From: Tiliqua scincoides
Taxonomy: Eukaryota; Chordata; Lepidosauria; Squamata; Scincidae
Direction of reading: 5' to 3'
Length of the DNA: 64,000 nucleotides
Assembly (NCBI RefSeq): GCF_035046505.1
Contig: NC_089822.1
Span: forward strand, 267,045,024 to 267,109,023
This document shows, one piece after another, positions 37,222 through 49,104 of the stretch; position 1 is the stretch's first letter; the number at the start of each line of letters is the position of its first letter. A program made the position numbers and the translations under genes. The notes below the pieces were generated by a model. It had not been told where the DNA came from, made no database searches, and saw only the letters and a program-made list of their open reading frames with translations.

Positions 37222-37814
37222 CAGTAGCATAGCTGGGGGGGATGCAAAGCACTAAGTTTTGCAGAGAGCTTTCTTTCCAGCGTGCAAGCGGCTCCTCCCC
37301 TCCCCCTCCCCTTTGGAGCCATTCCAGGCTGCGGGAACAAAACAGAGGCAATGCTGCTCCCCAAGAATCCAATGCCTCAGTTTTGCTCTCCTGGCACAGA
37401 ATGGCTATGAAGGGGAGGGGGAGGGGCCTCTTAATATAAGAACATAAGAAGAGCTCTGCTGGATCAGGCCATAGGCCCATCTAGTCCAGCTTCCTGTATC
37501 TCACAGCGGCCCACCAAATGCCCCAGGGAGCACACCAGGTAACAAGAGACCTGCAAGGCATCCTGGGAATTGTAGTTCATAAGAACAGCCCCACTGGATC
37601 AGACCATAGGCCCATCTAGTCCAGCTTCCTGTATCTCACAGCGGCCCACCAAATGCCCCAGGGAGCACACAAGAGACCTGCATCCTGGTGCCCTCCCTTG
37701 CATCTGGCATTCTAACAGGCTATGTTAGAATGCCATAGCATCTCTTGCATGCTGCAGTGGGGCCCCCTGCAAAAATTAGGGCTTGGCTTTGCAGCCCCTC
37801 TAGCTCCACCACTG
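37222..37814. mobile_element. MITE of the CAGTGGCGTAGC family, split by CR1 pieces
   Basis: Left end CAGTAGCATAGCTGGG and right end CCCTCTAGCTCCACCACTG are inverted copies. CR1 3'-end pieces (about 37437-37735) sit inside. Confidence 0.6.
37437..37735 (-). mobile_element. Two short CR1 3'-end pieces
   Basis: Two copies of the CR1 tail (37437-37551 and 37577-37735) in a row, separated by GGCATCCTGGGAATTGTAGTTC. Both are truncated after about 120-160 bases. Confidence 0.75.
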
Positions 37815-37824
37815 ATCAGAGTTC

Positions 37825-38110
37825 AAGTTCACTGCTTCTGAAACCTGAGCTGGAGCTGGAGTTAATCTCAACTTACTGCCCTCATCCAGGCCCCATCCGA
37901 CTCCAGGCAGTGCTCCATGACCTGCATAGCCTCCCTGGAATGGGATGGCAAGGACAGATAGAGCAGGATGACTTCCCCCAGCAGCTTTACCTACATGTAA
38001 AAAAGCATGGGGGACAAAGCAGACCTCTGTGGCAGACCACACTGTAAAGGTCAGAGCCAGTTATGGTGTGATTGTAGTGGCTGTGTACCATTCTGAGAAG
38101 CCACTGGCTT
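37825..38110 (-). mobile_element. L2-like LINE fragment
   Basis: The reverse complement matches 1690-1960 in gene A, including CTACAATCACACCATAACTG and the stretch before the ADDT-type region. Shared ancestry with the gene A insertion. Confidence 0.55.
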
Positions 38111-38492
38111 TTTTGTCTATTTTTTCTCAAAAAGCAAGAAGGAGGGAGAAGCACAGGTCAATCAACAAAAGACCACTGGCCACCTTGATGACACACAAGT
38201 GAATAGGAGTTCAAGCGGCCCCTCCCCTTTGGGGCCATGCCAGGCTCTACCAGCCCAGAATGGCTCTCCAGGGTTTTGGAGGAGTTTTTAGATCCCCACC
38301 TGGAAATGCAGCAAGAACTGAACTCAGAATCATCTGTATGCCAAGCAGCTTCTCTGCTATGGAGCCACAGTTCCCACCCTTAAAGACCTTTGTCGCTTGG
38401 GAAACTTCCCATCCTGGCATTTGCTCCCCATTTCTCTGCAAAATCACTGGTGATAAACACTAACAACAATCCATAGCTTTTAGCATCTAGGG

Positions 38493-38876
<384 letters not shown>

Positions 38877-40322
38877 TTATCCCTACCCAAGACACATTTC
38901 AGAGACTCAGGGAGGGGAAACCTGATATTTTCCTGCAAAGCTCAACCCTTTCCATTTCAACAATTTAAAAACATAGTTCTTAAGTTTTGTTCATTAGAGT
39001 AACAACAAAGAACAAAAAGCATGGCACCAAACTGCTGCTTCCAGAAGACCCCCATGCAGTCCTTCCTCAAGTCACAGAGCCCCCTGCCAGATCATAGGAG
39101 ACCCCTCCTGCACACCGCACTGGCAGGAAACTCTGTGACACCTCAGTCCTTGTGGTCTGTGTAGTTTTCACAGAATCTGGGAACTGGAGGGTCCTGGTAT
39201 GTCATCCACTCCAATCTCCTTCTCAGTGTAGGAGCCAGAGCTAGAACACCCCAGCAGATGGTTGCTCTGAAGGCCACTTGCACTGCTTACTAACTAAGGG
39301 GAGAACCTTGGGTGTGTCCCAGCAGCAAAGCAGGATGCAAAGAACTTTGTGACACGTCAGTCCTTGCGGTCTGTGTAGAATCTGGCATCTGGAGGGTCCT
39401 GCTATGTCATCCACTCCAATCTCCAGCTCAGTGTAGGAGCCAGAGCTAGAACACCCCAGCAGAGGGCTGCTCCAAAGGTCCCCATCAGCAGAGAGCCCAT
39501 TTGCACTGCTTACTGGTTCGATTGACAGCTGTCACCTTTTCCAGCATCTGGGGCTGAAACTAACTCAGTATGTCCTGGATCCCCTTTGAAGGGGAGCAAA
39601 ACCTTTCTGTAAAGGACAGTTAGAAAAAGTGCCCCTGGGCATGTGCAGAGTGACTTATCATTCCAAAGGCAACACTTCCTCACCTGTCCTAATAGCACCT
39701 GGGACTCAACCTCTGCTTGTCCACCTAGAGCAGCAGCAGAGCCACAGACAGCGTCCTGCCTGAGCAGTGGTCCAGGGCAAGATGGCAGGAAGGCTCTCAA
39801 AGGAGCAGGAGATGCTCAGGTTCTACATGTGGGCATCATCTGGGAGAACAGCACATGCACACGGATGGCTCTAGCCATCTCCACTTCTTGGGCACAGTGC
39901 TGTGTGGAAATAAGCTCTACTTAAACTAAACAGGCCCAAAACAGTTCACGATGCTGCCTACAGTTACGTCTTTGATAATGAACCTTCATTCCTGCCTCTC
40001 TCTGCAAACTGCCCTGGTGAGCTGCAGGGTATTTAGAGCTGCTTCTGAGACAGGTGCTGTGAGCAACCTCCATTCCTGCAAGCAGAGGAGAGAAGGAGCC
40101 CTGCCCCTCCTGACTCCCGCCAATGTGATCAGATGATGCCAGTCAAAAGGGGCGGCTGTCACTTGCACATAAGGGCACTCCTGATAGCATTCCTGTGGAA
40201 TAATCTGCAAATGGGCACCCCCACATCTTGCAGCACCAGAAGCAACAGGAGAGGAAGAAGCCAAGGAAGCGGCCCCTTCTGTTGCTGCTCTCTGTAGGCT
40301 TCCCTGGTCACCTGCCCCCTAC

Positions 40323-40405
40323 CTGAGTAGACTTCATAGCAGCCCCTCCTTCTGCAGCCCACGGAGGAGGCGACGCAGAACACGATGCCGAGGCTGCTCC
40401 ACTGC
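40323..40405 (-). CDS. Gene B, linker exon
   Basis: An 83-base exon with acceptor TGTCTCTTGCAG and donor GTAGGG. Joined to exon 1 (phase 1) it reads a small-residue-rich linker (SGAASASCSASPPWAAEG) ending in MKSTQ and leaves phase 0, exactly what the KRAB exon needs. An internal ATG (MKSTQAPVSF) could serve as an alternative start giving a protein with KRAB and fingers only. The same exon is kept in remnant D. Confidence 0.7.
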
Positions 40406-41106
40406 CTGCAAGAGACAGAAGGGAAGACTTTATGCCTCCAACTCAGCTAAGAACTAAAAGTTTTTCTTCTGGACCCCAGATGGGATCTTCTGCCTGTTGA
40501 CAGAGTCTGAGGAGACAGCAGGAAGTCCTTCTTCTCACAGCACACCATTACTGCTCAGGAGCTTCCCCAGATGCGGCAAGTCCTGTCACCTCAGCTAACC
40601 AGACAATGAGATGAAACGAAGACATAGATGGCAGGTCTATCAGTGTGCTAAAAGATACATGAATCTGGAGGGAGGGTGGGGTGCGATGGGCAGGGGGGCT
40701 ACTGCCTTTAGGCCCTGCTTCTGCCTGATTACAAAGAGCAAGACAGTGTCCTGCCTGGTGCAAGGAGCTGGTGTTGGGAGGCAAGCTGGCAGTATTGTGC
40801 CCTTGATTTAAAAAGAATTAGGGCGCAGTGGCTTTTCTTCCACAACCGTTTGTGTCATTTAACCCACTTCAATATAGTTATTGTACTCTACTCTTTCTAT
40901 CTTACTGCTGGGCTGCCTAAACCAAGGCAGTGTCCAGAGCCTGAGCAGTGATAATTCCCCCTACTCAGAACTAGTCAGACCTCCCCTGAATACCAAAGGG
41001 GCAAGATATTTTAAGGACAGGGATGAGCTGGAGTGGGTTGAGAGGAGGGCGTGGAAGCATCCACTCTGCATTCAGCTTTCAGCTGGTCAGAGCATGTGTG
41101 TCTCAC

Positions 41107-41446
41107 CCCATGGCACGGTCTCTGGGAGCTGTGGGCTTCCCTCTCCGGAACAAGGAATCTGAACTGTTTCAAGGAACTCCCGCCATTGTGATTCCCACTG
41201 CTGTGATGACAATCTTTCTTCTGGTTCCTGCTTAACGTGAAGTGGCTCTGCCCAGTTCAGATGCTGCAGAAGAGCCCCCATCCGAGCTTCAGGGGAGAGG
41301 TCCTCTGGTTCTTCCAGCCTCGTCCCTGTCTGGAGACTTTCTGGCTCCTCTCGCTCCAATCTCAATCCCGGATTCACATGTTCCTCTAGTGCAGGCTGGA
41401 AGTGCAGACCCAGAGCTAGGAGTCCTCCCCCTTGCTCCACAGCCAT
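41107..41446 (-). CDS. Gene B, first coding exon (pre-SCAN type N-terminus)
   Basis: The start ATG at 41446 has G at -3 and G at +4. The 113 codons begin MAVEQGGGLLALGLHFQPAL and contain acidic LEREEPE and LEEPEDLSPEA phrases, KQEPEE, and QQWESQWREFLETVQ ending LPETVPWG. This is the style of the region that precedes the SCAN domain in reptile SCAN zinc-finger proteins. It ends in phase 1 at donor GTGAGA (41101-41106). No SCAN core (the helical dimerisation domain) was found before the linker exon, and the phases allow exon 1 to join the linker exon directly. A possible acceptor for an upstream untranslated exon lies at 41503 (TTCTTTTTGTCCATAG). Confidence 0.75.
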
Positions 41447-41502
41447 TTCCAGGCAGAAGGGATGCTCCCAGCTTAGCTCAGTCCATCCGTCCTTGACAGC
41501 AA

Positions 41503-43330
41503 CTATGGACAAAAAGAACTTGTAGTTCACTCTGGGGAGGTAGGGTGGGCAGTGGCTGGAGGAGCTTCCTCAGCAAGGCTTCATTATATTGGGTCTTTGA
41601 CCAAAGAGAAGACACTATTCACCTTGAAGGAAGGAGGTGTTGCAGGGAGGCAGTTTACCCAGTCAAGGGATTCTGAGCACCCACAGAGATCCTGTTCTAC
41701 CAGGTCTGTTGCTGATTCTTCCTTTCAGTACTGAAGATGCAACACCTAATGAAGAGACAGAGAGTTATCTTAAAGGGGTTACAGGAAGACAAAGCAGAGA
41801 ACATCAGAAATACACAAAGCAAGTCCAAGTGTGGGAGAACTCACAATGTTCCCCCAGGATGATTAGTGGTGAAGTCACAGCAGAGACCAGGTGCCAAGAC
41901 CAGACCAGGACAGGAGTGCCACGGAGGCCAGAGCGGAGGGTCCAGGGCTCAGAGGTGCAGATTCATTACCAAGAGGGGCCCATAGGCTCCGCATGCTCTG
42001 GGTGGCTCCAGCCTCCCTGCCTCAGCTCCATGTTACTCTGGAGGCCTGGGATGGCTCCGAAGGGAAGGTGAGGGGGGTGGGGCTCCCTGAAAAGTGGCGC
42101 TCTGCATCCCTCTGGCTCTGCCACTGAGCCAGCACCTTCTCCCCCTCAACCGGGTGCGTGAACCAGACACATCCTGTTGATCTCTGTGCTGGTCTACAAG
42201 TGCACTCAATGTGCTGCAAGTGCAGCAGTGCACAAGACACGTGCCCAGCACTTCAGGAGCCCCCCAAGGGTGGGACCTACTTGCTGGCCTGTCTCAGAGC
42301 TCTCCTCCACTGGGCCTGTGGGACTCCCTGCCACAGGGGTGGTGGGGCTCCTGTTTGCCCCCGCCCCCCTCTAAGGGACCCCTCTGCGTGCTCCGCCGCC
42401 CCCAGCCCCCACCCCCGCCCCCTTCCTCACTTCAGTTCCAGGGACGCTCAGAGCCAGCTGTTCTCCCAGAGCCCTGGAGCCACTCCCGCTGCTGCCCGCC
42501 ACGGCCTCGCCCCTCCTCGGGTGCTTGCGGGCGCGCTGCCGGAGGACCTCTTGTGGGGGGGCTCCACGCCTGCCTGCCTGCCTCCCCACCCCCAGCCTCA
42601 CCTCAGCCGCTTCCAGGAGGCGCCGCCATCACGCCTCCCGCGCGGGGCATCCTGGGAGTGGTAGTTTTCTCCTCGCCCTCTTCTGGGCAGGCGCCGCCAT
42701 CTTGCCTCTGCCGCAGCGCCTCCTGGGAGTGGTAGTTTCCTCCTCTGAGTCCTCTTGGGAAGTCCTGCAGGGAACAGCGACTCCCCTCCCCTCCCCTGCT
42801 GGGCAGGATGGCTCTCCCCAGGAGCTCCTGCCCTCTCCTCGCCTCTTGGTGGGTCGCCACCTGACTGTGGTGGGTCATGAAGCTGCCGCTGACAGTGGTG
42901 GTGGAACAGGAGGGTGCAGGCCATGCGCAGAGTGACCGAGTTGCTGCAGCCGCCTCTGAGAGCTGCCCCTTCCCTCTTGGCAACAGGGCAGGGGAGGGGA
43001 GGACTCTGCAGGGGACACGCGCCATTCTCAGGGTCCCAGTGGCCTTCCGCGCCCTTCTGACCGCAGCACTCTCTGTCCTGGGCTTCCAGCAGCCCCCGAG
43101 CGCTCTGAAGGGCTCCAAGGGGGAGCGCAGGACGCAGCAGTCAGAATTACGGCGGCGAGGATGACGTCACCACAAGCACTTCTGGGTCAGGGGTGGGGAC
43201 GGCACACTCAGAGGTGGCCCCGCATGCCAGAAAGCCCGGCTCTAGAAGGGTCCCAGTCTGAGGGACACGGCCCCAGAAAACACCTGAGAAGGAAGGCCCT
43301 CCCTCCGAGTGAACAAATGTATTGAGCCCT
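41503..43330 (-). promoter_or_regulatory. Gene B promoter and 5' region, GC-rich
   Basis: Bases about 42300-43160 are rich in CpG. Two copies of CCTGGGAGTGGTAGTTT (42649-42665 and 42723-42739) are inverse forms of the ACTACNNNTCCCAG promoter motif bound by ZNF143-type factors, and a consensus CRE lies at 43162-43169. The transcription start cannot be placed from sequence. Confidence 0.55.
43162..43169. promoter_or_regulatory. CRE (TGACGTCA) of gene B promoter
   Basis: Consensus CREB/ATF site at the same place as 17628-17635 in remnant D. Confidence 0.6.
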
Positions 43331-43334
43331 ACTT

Positions 43335-45840
43335 GTTGGCAACCTTCAGTCTCGAAAGACTATGGTATCGCGCTCTGAATGGTGGTTCTGGAACAGCATC
43401 TAGTGTGGCTGAAAAGGCCAATTAGGGAGTGACAATCCCTTCTACACTGGGAGCAAGTGCAGTCTGTCCCTGGTCTGTCTCCCTGGCTATGGGCCTTCCT
43501 TCTTTGCCTCTTAGCCTCAGACTGTTGGCCAAGTGTCTCTTCAAACTGGGAAAGGCCATGCTGCACAGCCTGCCTCCAAGCGGGCTGCTCAGAGGCCAAG
43601 GTTTCCCACCTGTTGAGGTCCATTCCTAAGGCCTTCAGATCCCTCTTGCAGATGTCCTTGTATCACAGCTGTTGTCTACCTGTAGGGCGCTTTCCTTGCA
43701 CGAGTTCTCCATAGAGGAGATCCTTTGGGATCCGGCCATCATCCATTCTCACAACATGACCGAGCCAACGCAGGTGTCTCTGTTTCAGCAGTACATACAT
43801 GCTAGGGATTCCAGCTCATTCCAGGACTGTGTTGTTTGGAACTTTGTCCTGCCAGGTGATGCCGAGGATGCGTCGGAGGCAGCGCATGTGGAAAGCGTTC
43901 AGTTTCCTCTCCTGTTGTGAGCGAAGAGTCCACGACTCGCTGCAGTACAGAAGTGTACTCAGGATGCAAGCTCTGTAGACCTGGATCTTGGTATGTTCCG
44001 TCAGCTTCTTGTGGGACCAGACTCTCTTTGTGAGTCCAGAAAACGTGGTAGCTGCTTTACTGATGTGTTTGTTTACCTTGGTATTGAGAGAAAGAGTGTC
44101 GGAGATCGTTGAGCCAAGGTACACAAAGTCATGGACAACCTCCAGTTCATGCGCAGAGATTGTAATGCAGGGAGGTGAGTCCACATCCTGAACCATGACC
44201 TGTGTTTTCTTAAGGCTGATCATCAGTCCAAAATCTTGGCAGGCCTTGCTAAAACGATCCATGAGCTGCTGGAGATCTTTGGCAGAGTGGGTAGTGACAG
44301 CTGCATCGTCAGCAAAGAGGAAGTCATGCAGACATTTCAGCTGGACTTTGGACTTTGCTCTCAGTCTGGAGAGGTTGAAGAGCTTTCCGTCTGATCTGGT
44401 CCGGAGATAGATGCCTTCTGTTGCAGTTCCAAAGGCCTGCTTCAGCAGAACAGCAAAGAAAATCCCAAACAAGGTTGGCGCAAGAACACAGCCCTGCTTC
44501 ACGCCGCTTTGGATGCCAAAGGGGTCTGATGTGGAGCCATCGAAGACAACAGTGCCCTTCATGTCCTTGTGGAAAGATCTGATGATGCTGAGGAGCCTGG
44601 GTGGGCATCCAATCTTGGAGAGAATCTTGAAGAGGCCGTCTCTGCTGACCAGGTCGAAAGCCTTCCTGAGATCTATGAAGGCTATAAAGAGTGGCTGTTG
44701 TTGTTCCCTGCATTTCTGCTGCAGTTGTCTAAGGGAGAATATCATATCAGTGGTGGGCCTGTTGGCTCGGAATCCGCACTGCGATTCTGGATAGACGCTC
44801 TCTTTAGTGCAACTCGGGCAAACAGCTTTCCTACAATGCTAAGGAGAGAGATGCCGCGGTAGTTGTTGCAATCACCCCTGTCACCTTTGTTCTTGTACAG
44901 CGTGATGATGTTTGCATCCCTCATGTCTTGAGGTACTCCACCTTCTCTCCAGCAGAGACAGAGGATTTCATGCAGCTCAGTGACGATGATCTCTTTGCAG
45001 CACTTTAGGACTTCAGCAGGGATGCTGTCTTTTCCAGGTGCCACGTGAAGTTCTTCTAGGGAAGCTCCTCCAGCACAGGCAGGCACTCAATGTTGTTCAG
45101 CGCTTCTTCGGTGACTACATTTTCTCTGGAATATAGCTCAGAGTAGTGCTGCACCCAGCGTTCCATCTGCTGCGCCCAATCCTGGATGACCTCGCCTGTG
45201 GCAGACTGCAGAGAGGCAATTTTTTTCTGTGTTGGACCTAGGGCCTGCTTGATACCGTCATATATCCCCTTGATGTTGCCCGTGTCAGCTGCTATCTGTA
45301 CCTGGGAACAGAGCTGGAGCCAGTAGTCATTAGCACATCTCCTGGCAGTCTGCTGGACTTTGCTGTAGGCAGCTCAGAGGACCTGCAGGTTGTGCTCACT
45401 GGGACAGGCCTTGTATGCTGCTTGAGCTCTCCTCTTTTCCTCAATGACTGGTGTCAACTCCTCAGAGTGGGCTTCAAACCAGTCTGCCGTCTTGTTGGTC
45501 TTCTTGCCAAATATGGACAAGGCGGTGTTGTAAACGGCATTCTTGAAATGTTCGCATCTGTTGGATGCGTTTGCGTCAGCCAGGCCTGGAAGAGATTCCT
45601 CAAGCGCTCGTGCAAATTCCTCCACTTTTCTCTGATCCCAGGTCTTGCTGGTATCAATGCGAGGTCTTCCTTCCTTTTTCGTGTGATACAGTCACTTTGT
45701 TTGCAGTTTCACTCTACTGCACACCAGGGAGTGGTCGGTGTCGCAGGCAGCACCCTGATAGCTACGTGTGATCTTGATGCTGGGAAGGCTGGAGCGTCTG
45801 GTGAGAATCAGGTTGAGCTGGTGCCAGTGCTTTGATCTTG
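43335..45840 (-). mobile_element. Non-LTR retrotransposon (RTE- or R4-like, clade uncertain), degraded
   Basis: The minus strand encodes reverse transcriptase: KDSIPAEVLK, FIDLRKAFDLVSRDGL, SGVKQGCVLAPTLFGIFF, LFADDAA and a C-terminal CLRRILGITWQDKVP. Frames break several times; the clearest open piece is 43816-44745 (309 codons). One break lies near 44760-44870, where some 20 bases of the usual sequence are missing. The 3' end TTGTTGGCAACCTTCAGTCTC lies at 43335, where remnant D continues with uninterrupted sequence, so the insertion followed the B/D duplication. A related 3' end lies at 57063. Confidence 0.8.
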
Positions 45841-45870
45841 GGTGTCTCCAAGAGACTCTATGCTAGGGCT

Positions 45871-45898
<28 letters not shown>
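45871..45898. repeat. (AC)14 microsatellite
   Basis: Uninterrupted dinucleotide run after the 5' side of the LINE. Confidence 0.95.
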
Positions 45899-45901
<3 letters not shown>

Positions 45902-45924
45902 GTCAATTTACTAACACCTTATTG

Positions 45925-46080
45925 CAGCAGTTCTCAAACTTTTAGCACTGGGACCCACTTATAAGAATGACAGTCTGTCCAGGACCCATTGGAAGTGATG
46001 TCATGGCCAGAAGTGACACCATCAAGCAAATTAAAATAAATAATTATAAATAGTTAAATTAAAATGAAAGAAATAATTAA
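45925..46080 (+). mobile_element. hAT-like repeat fragment
   Basis: Begins CAGTTCTCAAACTTTTAGCAC and GGGACCCACTTATAAGAATG, a repeat end also seen inverted at 14850-14925. Confidence 0.45.
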
Positions 46081-46249
46081 ATAAGGGGGAGCCAGCCTGT
46101 TCCACCAAGTGAGTTTTCTCTGTAGCCTGCCTGCAATAACCCCCCCCAAAAGAATCAGCGAGATTTCCAGCCCTCCCCAGTGCCCACTTTAAAGTCCTTC
46201 TGTTTCAAGCACAGCAACACAAAGATCCACCTGGCTTTACAAGTCTGAG

Positions 46250-46435
46250 AGCCCAATCCTATGCCTGTATACTCAGAAGTAAGTCCCATTAGAGCCAATG
46301 GGGCTTACTCCCAGGAAAGTGGGGATAGGAGTCCAGCCTCAGAGCTCAATTCTATGCATGTCTACTCAGAAGTAAGACCCATTAGAGTCAGTTGGGCTTA
46401 CTCCCAGGAATGTGTGGGTAGGATTGGGCTGTGAA
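46250..46435. repeat. Two tandem copies of a short palindromic repeat
   Basis: Two copies (about 46250-46338 and 46342-46435) of a unit reading AATCCTATGC, CTCAGAAGTAAG, CCCATTAGAG, GGGCTTACTCCCAGGAA, GGATTGGGCT. The two halves of each unit are roughly inverted, so each could fold on itself. Related copies: 7095-7210, 23378-23462, 30655-30720. Confidence 0.7.
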
Positions 46436-46499
46436 TGAAACTTTGCAAGTGCCAAATAGAAAACATTCCCCTTATCAGTTCAAGCCTCTTTATTGGTCC

Positions 46500-47060
46500 T
46501 TTCTAGTGGGGGGGGGAGGCTGCCTTCTGGGGCTTTTGTTGCACTTCAGCTCCATTGGATCGGGACCATTCTGGTGCCCTCACATTCCCCTTTGCCTGGC
46601 CTGACCACCAGCCAAGGCACGTCTGCCTACTTGCGAGCAAACACTGCTTTGCTTCCCATAGGGCTCCATAGACTCGCAGCTGGGGGAGGGACCCCCTCCT
46701 CATGTGTTTTTGGGGGCTGCATTCATTGGATCAGGACCATTCTGAGTTGGAGTCCTCTCAGCCTGCCCTTTCCAATGCACTAAGGCATGTTCGCCTGCTC
46801 ACGAGTAAACGCGCGATACGGCTCACTTTCACTTTCCTTAGGGCTCCATGCATTTTTTCCTTCTGGTTTTTTGACCATAACTTTTGAAGGAAAGGAGCTA
46901 TCTCAACGGGGTTTTTTCAATTGTGTTCCACTGTTCATTCCACATCCAACAATGTATGGCATGACACGGTAGCGCCTAACAGCGTAATTTTAGTGCATCA
47001 CCCCCCAGGGCGCGTCACCACCCCGGCACGTTACCCGGTGCGGCCCACACCCCCCACACC
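46500..47060. repeat. Complex repeat with two diverged ~190-bp units
   Basis: Two units share ATTGGATC(G/A)GGACCATTCT, a CC(A/C)A(T/A)GGC(A/C)CGT-like stretch and TAGGGCTCCAT (about 46545-46672 and 46729-46852). The right part ends CTAGCAACACCACTGCGCC near 47061, like a MITE terminus. Confidence 0.4.
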
Positions 47061-47089
47061 TCCCTAGCAACACCACTGCGCCAGTCACT

Positions 47090-47165
47090 TTCTCTCAGCC
47101 TCACCTACCTCACAGGGTTGTTGTGAGGACAATAGGTGGGGAGCAGCCATATACACTGTAGCAGG
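47090..47165 (+). mobile_element. SINE fragment
   Basis: CACTTTCTCTCAGCCTCACC and CTCACAGGGTTGTTGTGAGGA, the central part of the SINE at 34190. Confidence 0.65.
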
Positions 47166-47635
47166 TTCCCGGGGCTGTGGGGAGCAGACAACGATCGCAA
47201 CCCACTCCTGATTTGCGACTGCAAAACCGGAAGTGGGTCATGGTTGTTATTTTGACTGTCTCGGCATGTTGGGGAGCCCTGCAGAGGCTGGCACGGGGCT
47301 CCTCACACCTCCGGGAGCCTGCTGCAGGCTCTGGTAAGTCTAAGCAACCCCCGAGCCCCTTGACAGTCACGCGACTCTGGTGACCACATTGCTGACTCCC
47401 CCTGTTACCAAAAGGGCTGTTTTGGTTTAGGGGATTTAGTACACTACCCTTTTTGGAACCTCAGGATCGCAGGCTAGATAACAAGACGGCGTAATGCAGA
47501 GAAATTCCCTTTTAGCTTAAGGAGGAGACTGGGAGAAAGAACTTTCAATAGGATTATATTTTTATTGCAAAAACACACAGGTATACATAAGACACATGGA
47601 AAAATGGTAAGTCTATGTCTACTTGAATCCTAGTA

Positions 47636-47875
47636 CAGTGGTGCCTCGCAAGACAAAATTAATTCGTTCCGCGAGTCGTTTTGTATTGCAAAAATTTCGT
47701 CTTGCGAGGCATCACTGCAAACTGCAAACAAACAAACAAAAGATGCAAAAAAAATTCATCTTGCGAAGCACGGCCATAGAAAAATTCGTCTCGTGAGTCA
47801 CCAAAAAAATCGCAAAAGGCTTTCGTCTTGCGAGTTTTTCGTTGCGCGAGGCATTTGTCTTGCGAGGCACCACTG
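47636..47875. mobile_element. mariner-type MITE
   Basis: A 240-bp element with inverted ends CAGTGGTGCCTCGCAAGAC and GTCTTGCGAGGCACCACTG, flanked by TA at 47634 and 47876, the mariner target. The word CTTGCGAGGC recurs inside. No transposase. Confidence 0.85.
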
Positions 47876-47877
47876 TA

Positions 47878-48718
47878 CTTGGATCCAGTGTACCTAACAT
47901 TCATGGTGGCTGCATGTGGAGTGTATTTGGTGCATCCGAGGAAATCAGAAAAGGATAGGTTGTAGGGAAGGATTTTAGGGGTCCCTGATCTGCCAACCCA
48001 GTTGCTGACTAAAGATGGGGAGAAAAAAGGGGGGGAGAAGGGAAAAGGTTCCAGACGCAGATATAGTTACCTGTCCTGAAAAGCAGTTGGATGGGGGGGT
48101 GGAGAGTCCTATGGAGGAGGACCTCTGCCTTGGAGGGGCAACCAGAGAGAGAGAACATGTGGCCGGAGCCCTCTCTTAAAAGGATTTTTTGAGAGGGGCT
48201 GGGCGCTGACCTGGAGGAAAACTGCCACCCACCAGGGTGTTTGGGGTCAGGATGTCCCTTATCAGCAAAATTTAATGGGTCTAATGGCTGGCTTCCCAGC
48301 TAGGGGAACTTACACAATAAGCAGTGATTTACAATAATAGGAGACACTTAAGCAAAGATTTACTCTGCCAGCCTAGAGAGGTGGAAGTTGTGTGAGTTTG
48401 TAGCTTGACCAGTGTTTTTTGGAAGTTTGGCCTGTCCTGTGAGAAGTTTAATGTGTTTGCATAACCAGTGATTGGATTAGGAGACATAGTGATTGGGTTA
48501 AACAATGATTTGCTCTTCCAGACATGTTAACCCTAGGGAAGGGGATGTCCTCACCGTGAGTTTGACTTGACTCCTTTGTGGCCTGTATGGGAAGTTTTGC
48601 CTGTATGATATTTTAGTCCATAATAACATAAAAATCACAGCTTAAAAGGAAAAAGGGGATTTTCACGTAACACCCCCTTTCCCAAAAGAACTTACAGCGG
48701 GGCTCAAACTCCCTGAGA
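47878..48718. other. Unassigned spacer
   Basis: No gene or repeat recognised; may hold remains of an LTR element, since TTTTTATTGCAAAAACAC-type sequence lies upstream, but nothing is firm. Confidence 0.4.
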
Positions 48719-48723
48719 ATTTC
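48719..48723. repeat. Target duplication ATTTC (left) of copia-type LTR
   Basis: Matches 54420-54424 exactly. Confidence 0.65.
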
Positions 48724-49104
48724 TGTCACGGGTTGATCCCCAGTCCTGACAGGTAATTTACTAGCTGCATAGTGGCAGGCCTGAAGCCTTGGCCAGAACA
48801 AGCCAGCACAGCACCCTGGGAACTTGGAGCTGATGCAACATCGGGTGATGTGCATCAGGTGACGGTGTGTGTGTGTGTGTGTGTGTGTGTGACTGCACCT
48901 GCATAGTAAGAACATAAGAACATAAGAACAGCCCCACTGGATCAGGCCATAGGCCCATCTAGTCCAGCTTCCTGTATCTCACAGCGGCCCACCAAATGCC
49001 CCAGGGAGCACACCAGGTAACAAGAGACCTCATCCTGGTGCTCTCCCCTACATCTGGCATTCTGACTTAACCCATTCCTAAAATCAGGAGGTTGCGCATA
49101 CACA

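Noticed and set aside
42158-43118. Pro/Ala/Arg-rich frames in the gene B promoter
   Set aside because: Same reason: GC-rich composition, no splice signals and no conservation in remnant D.
48865-48890. The (GT)n run as a regulatory Z-DNA site
   Set aside because: An ordinary microsatellite inside a fossil LTR, without further support.
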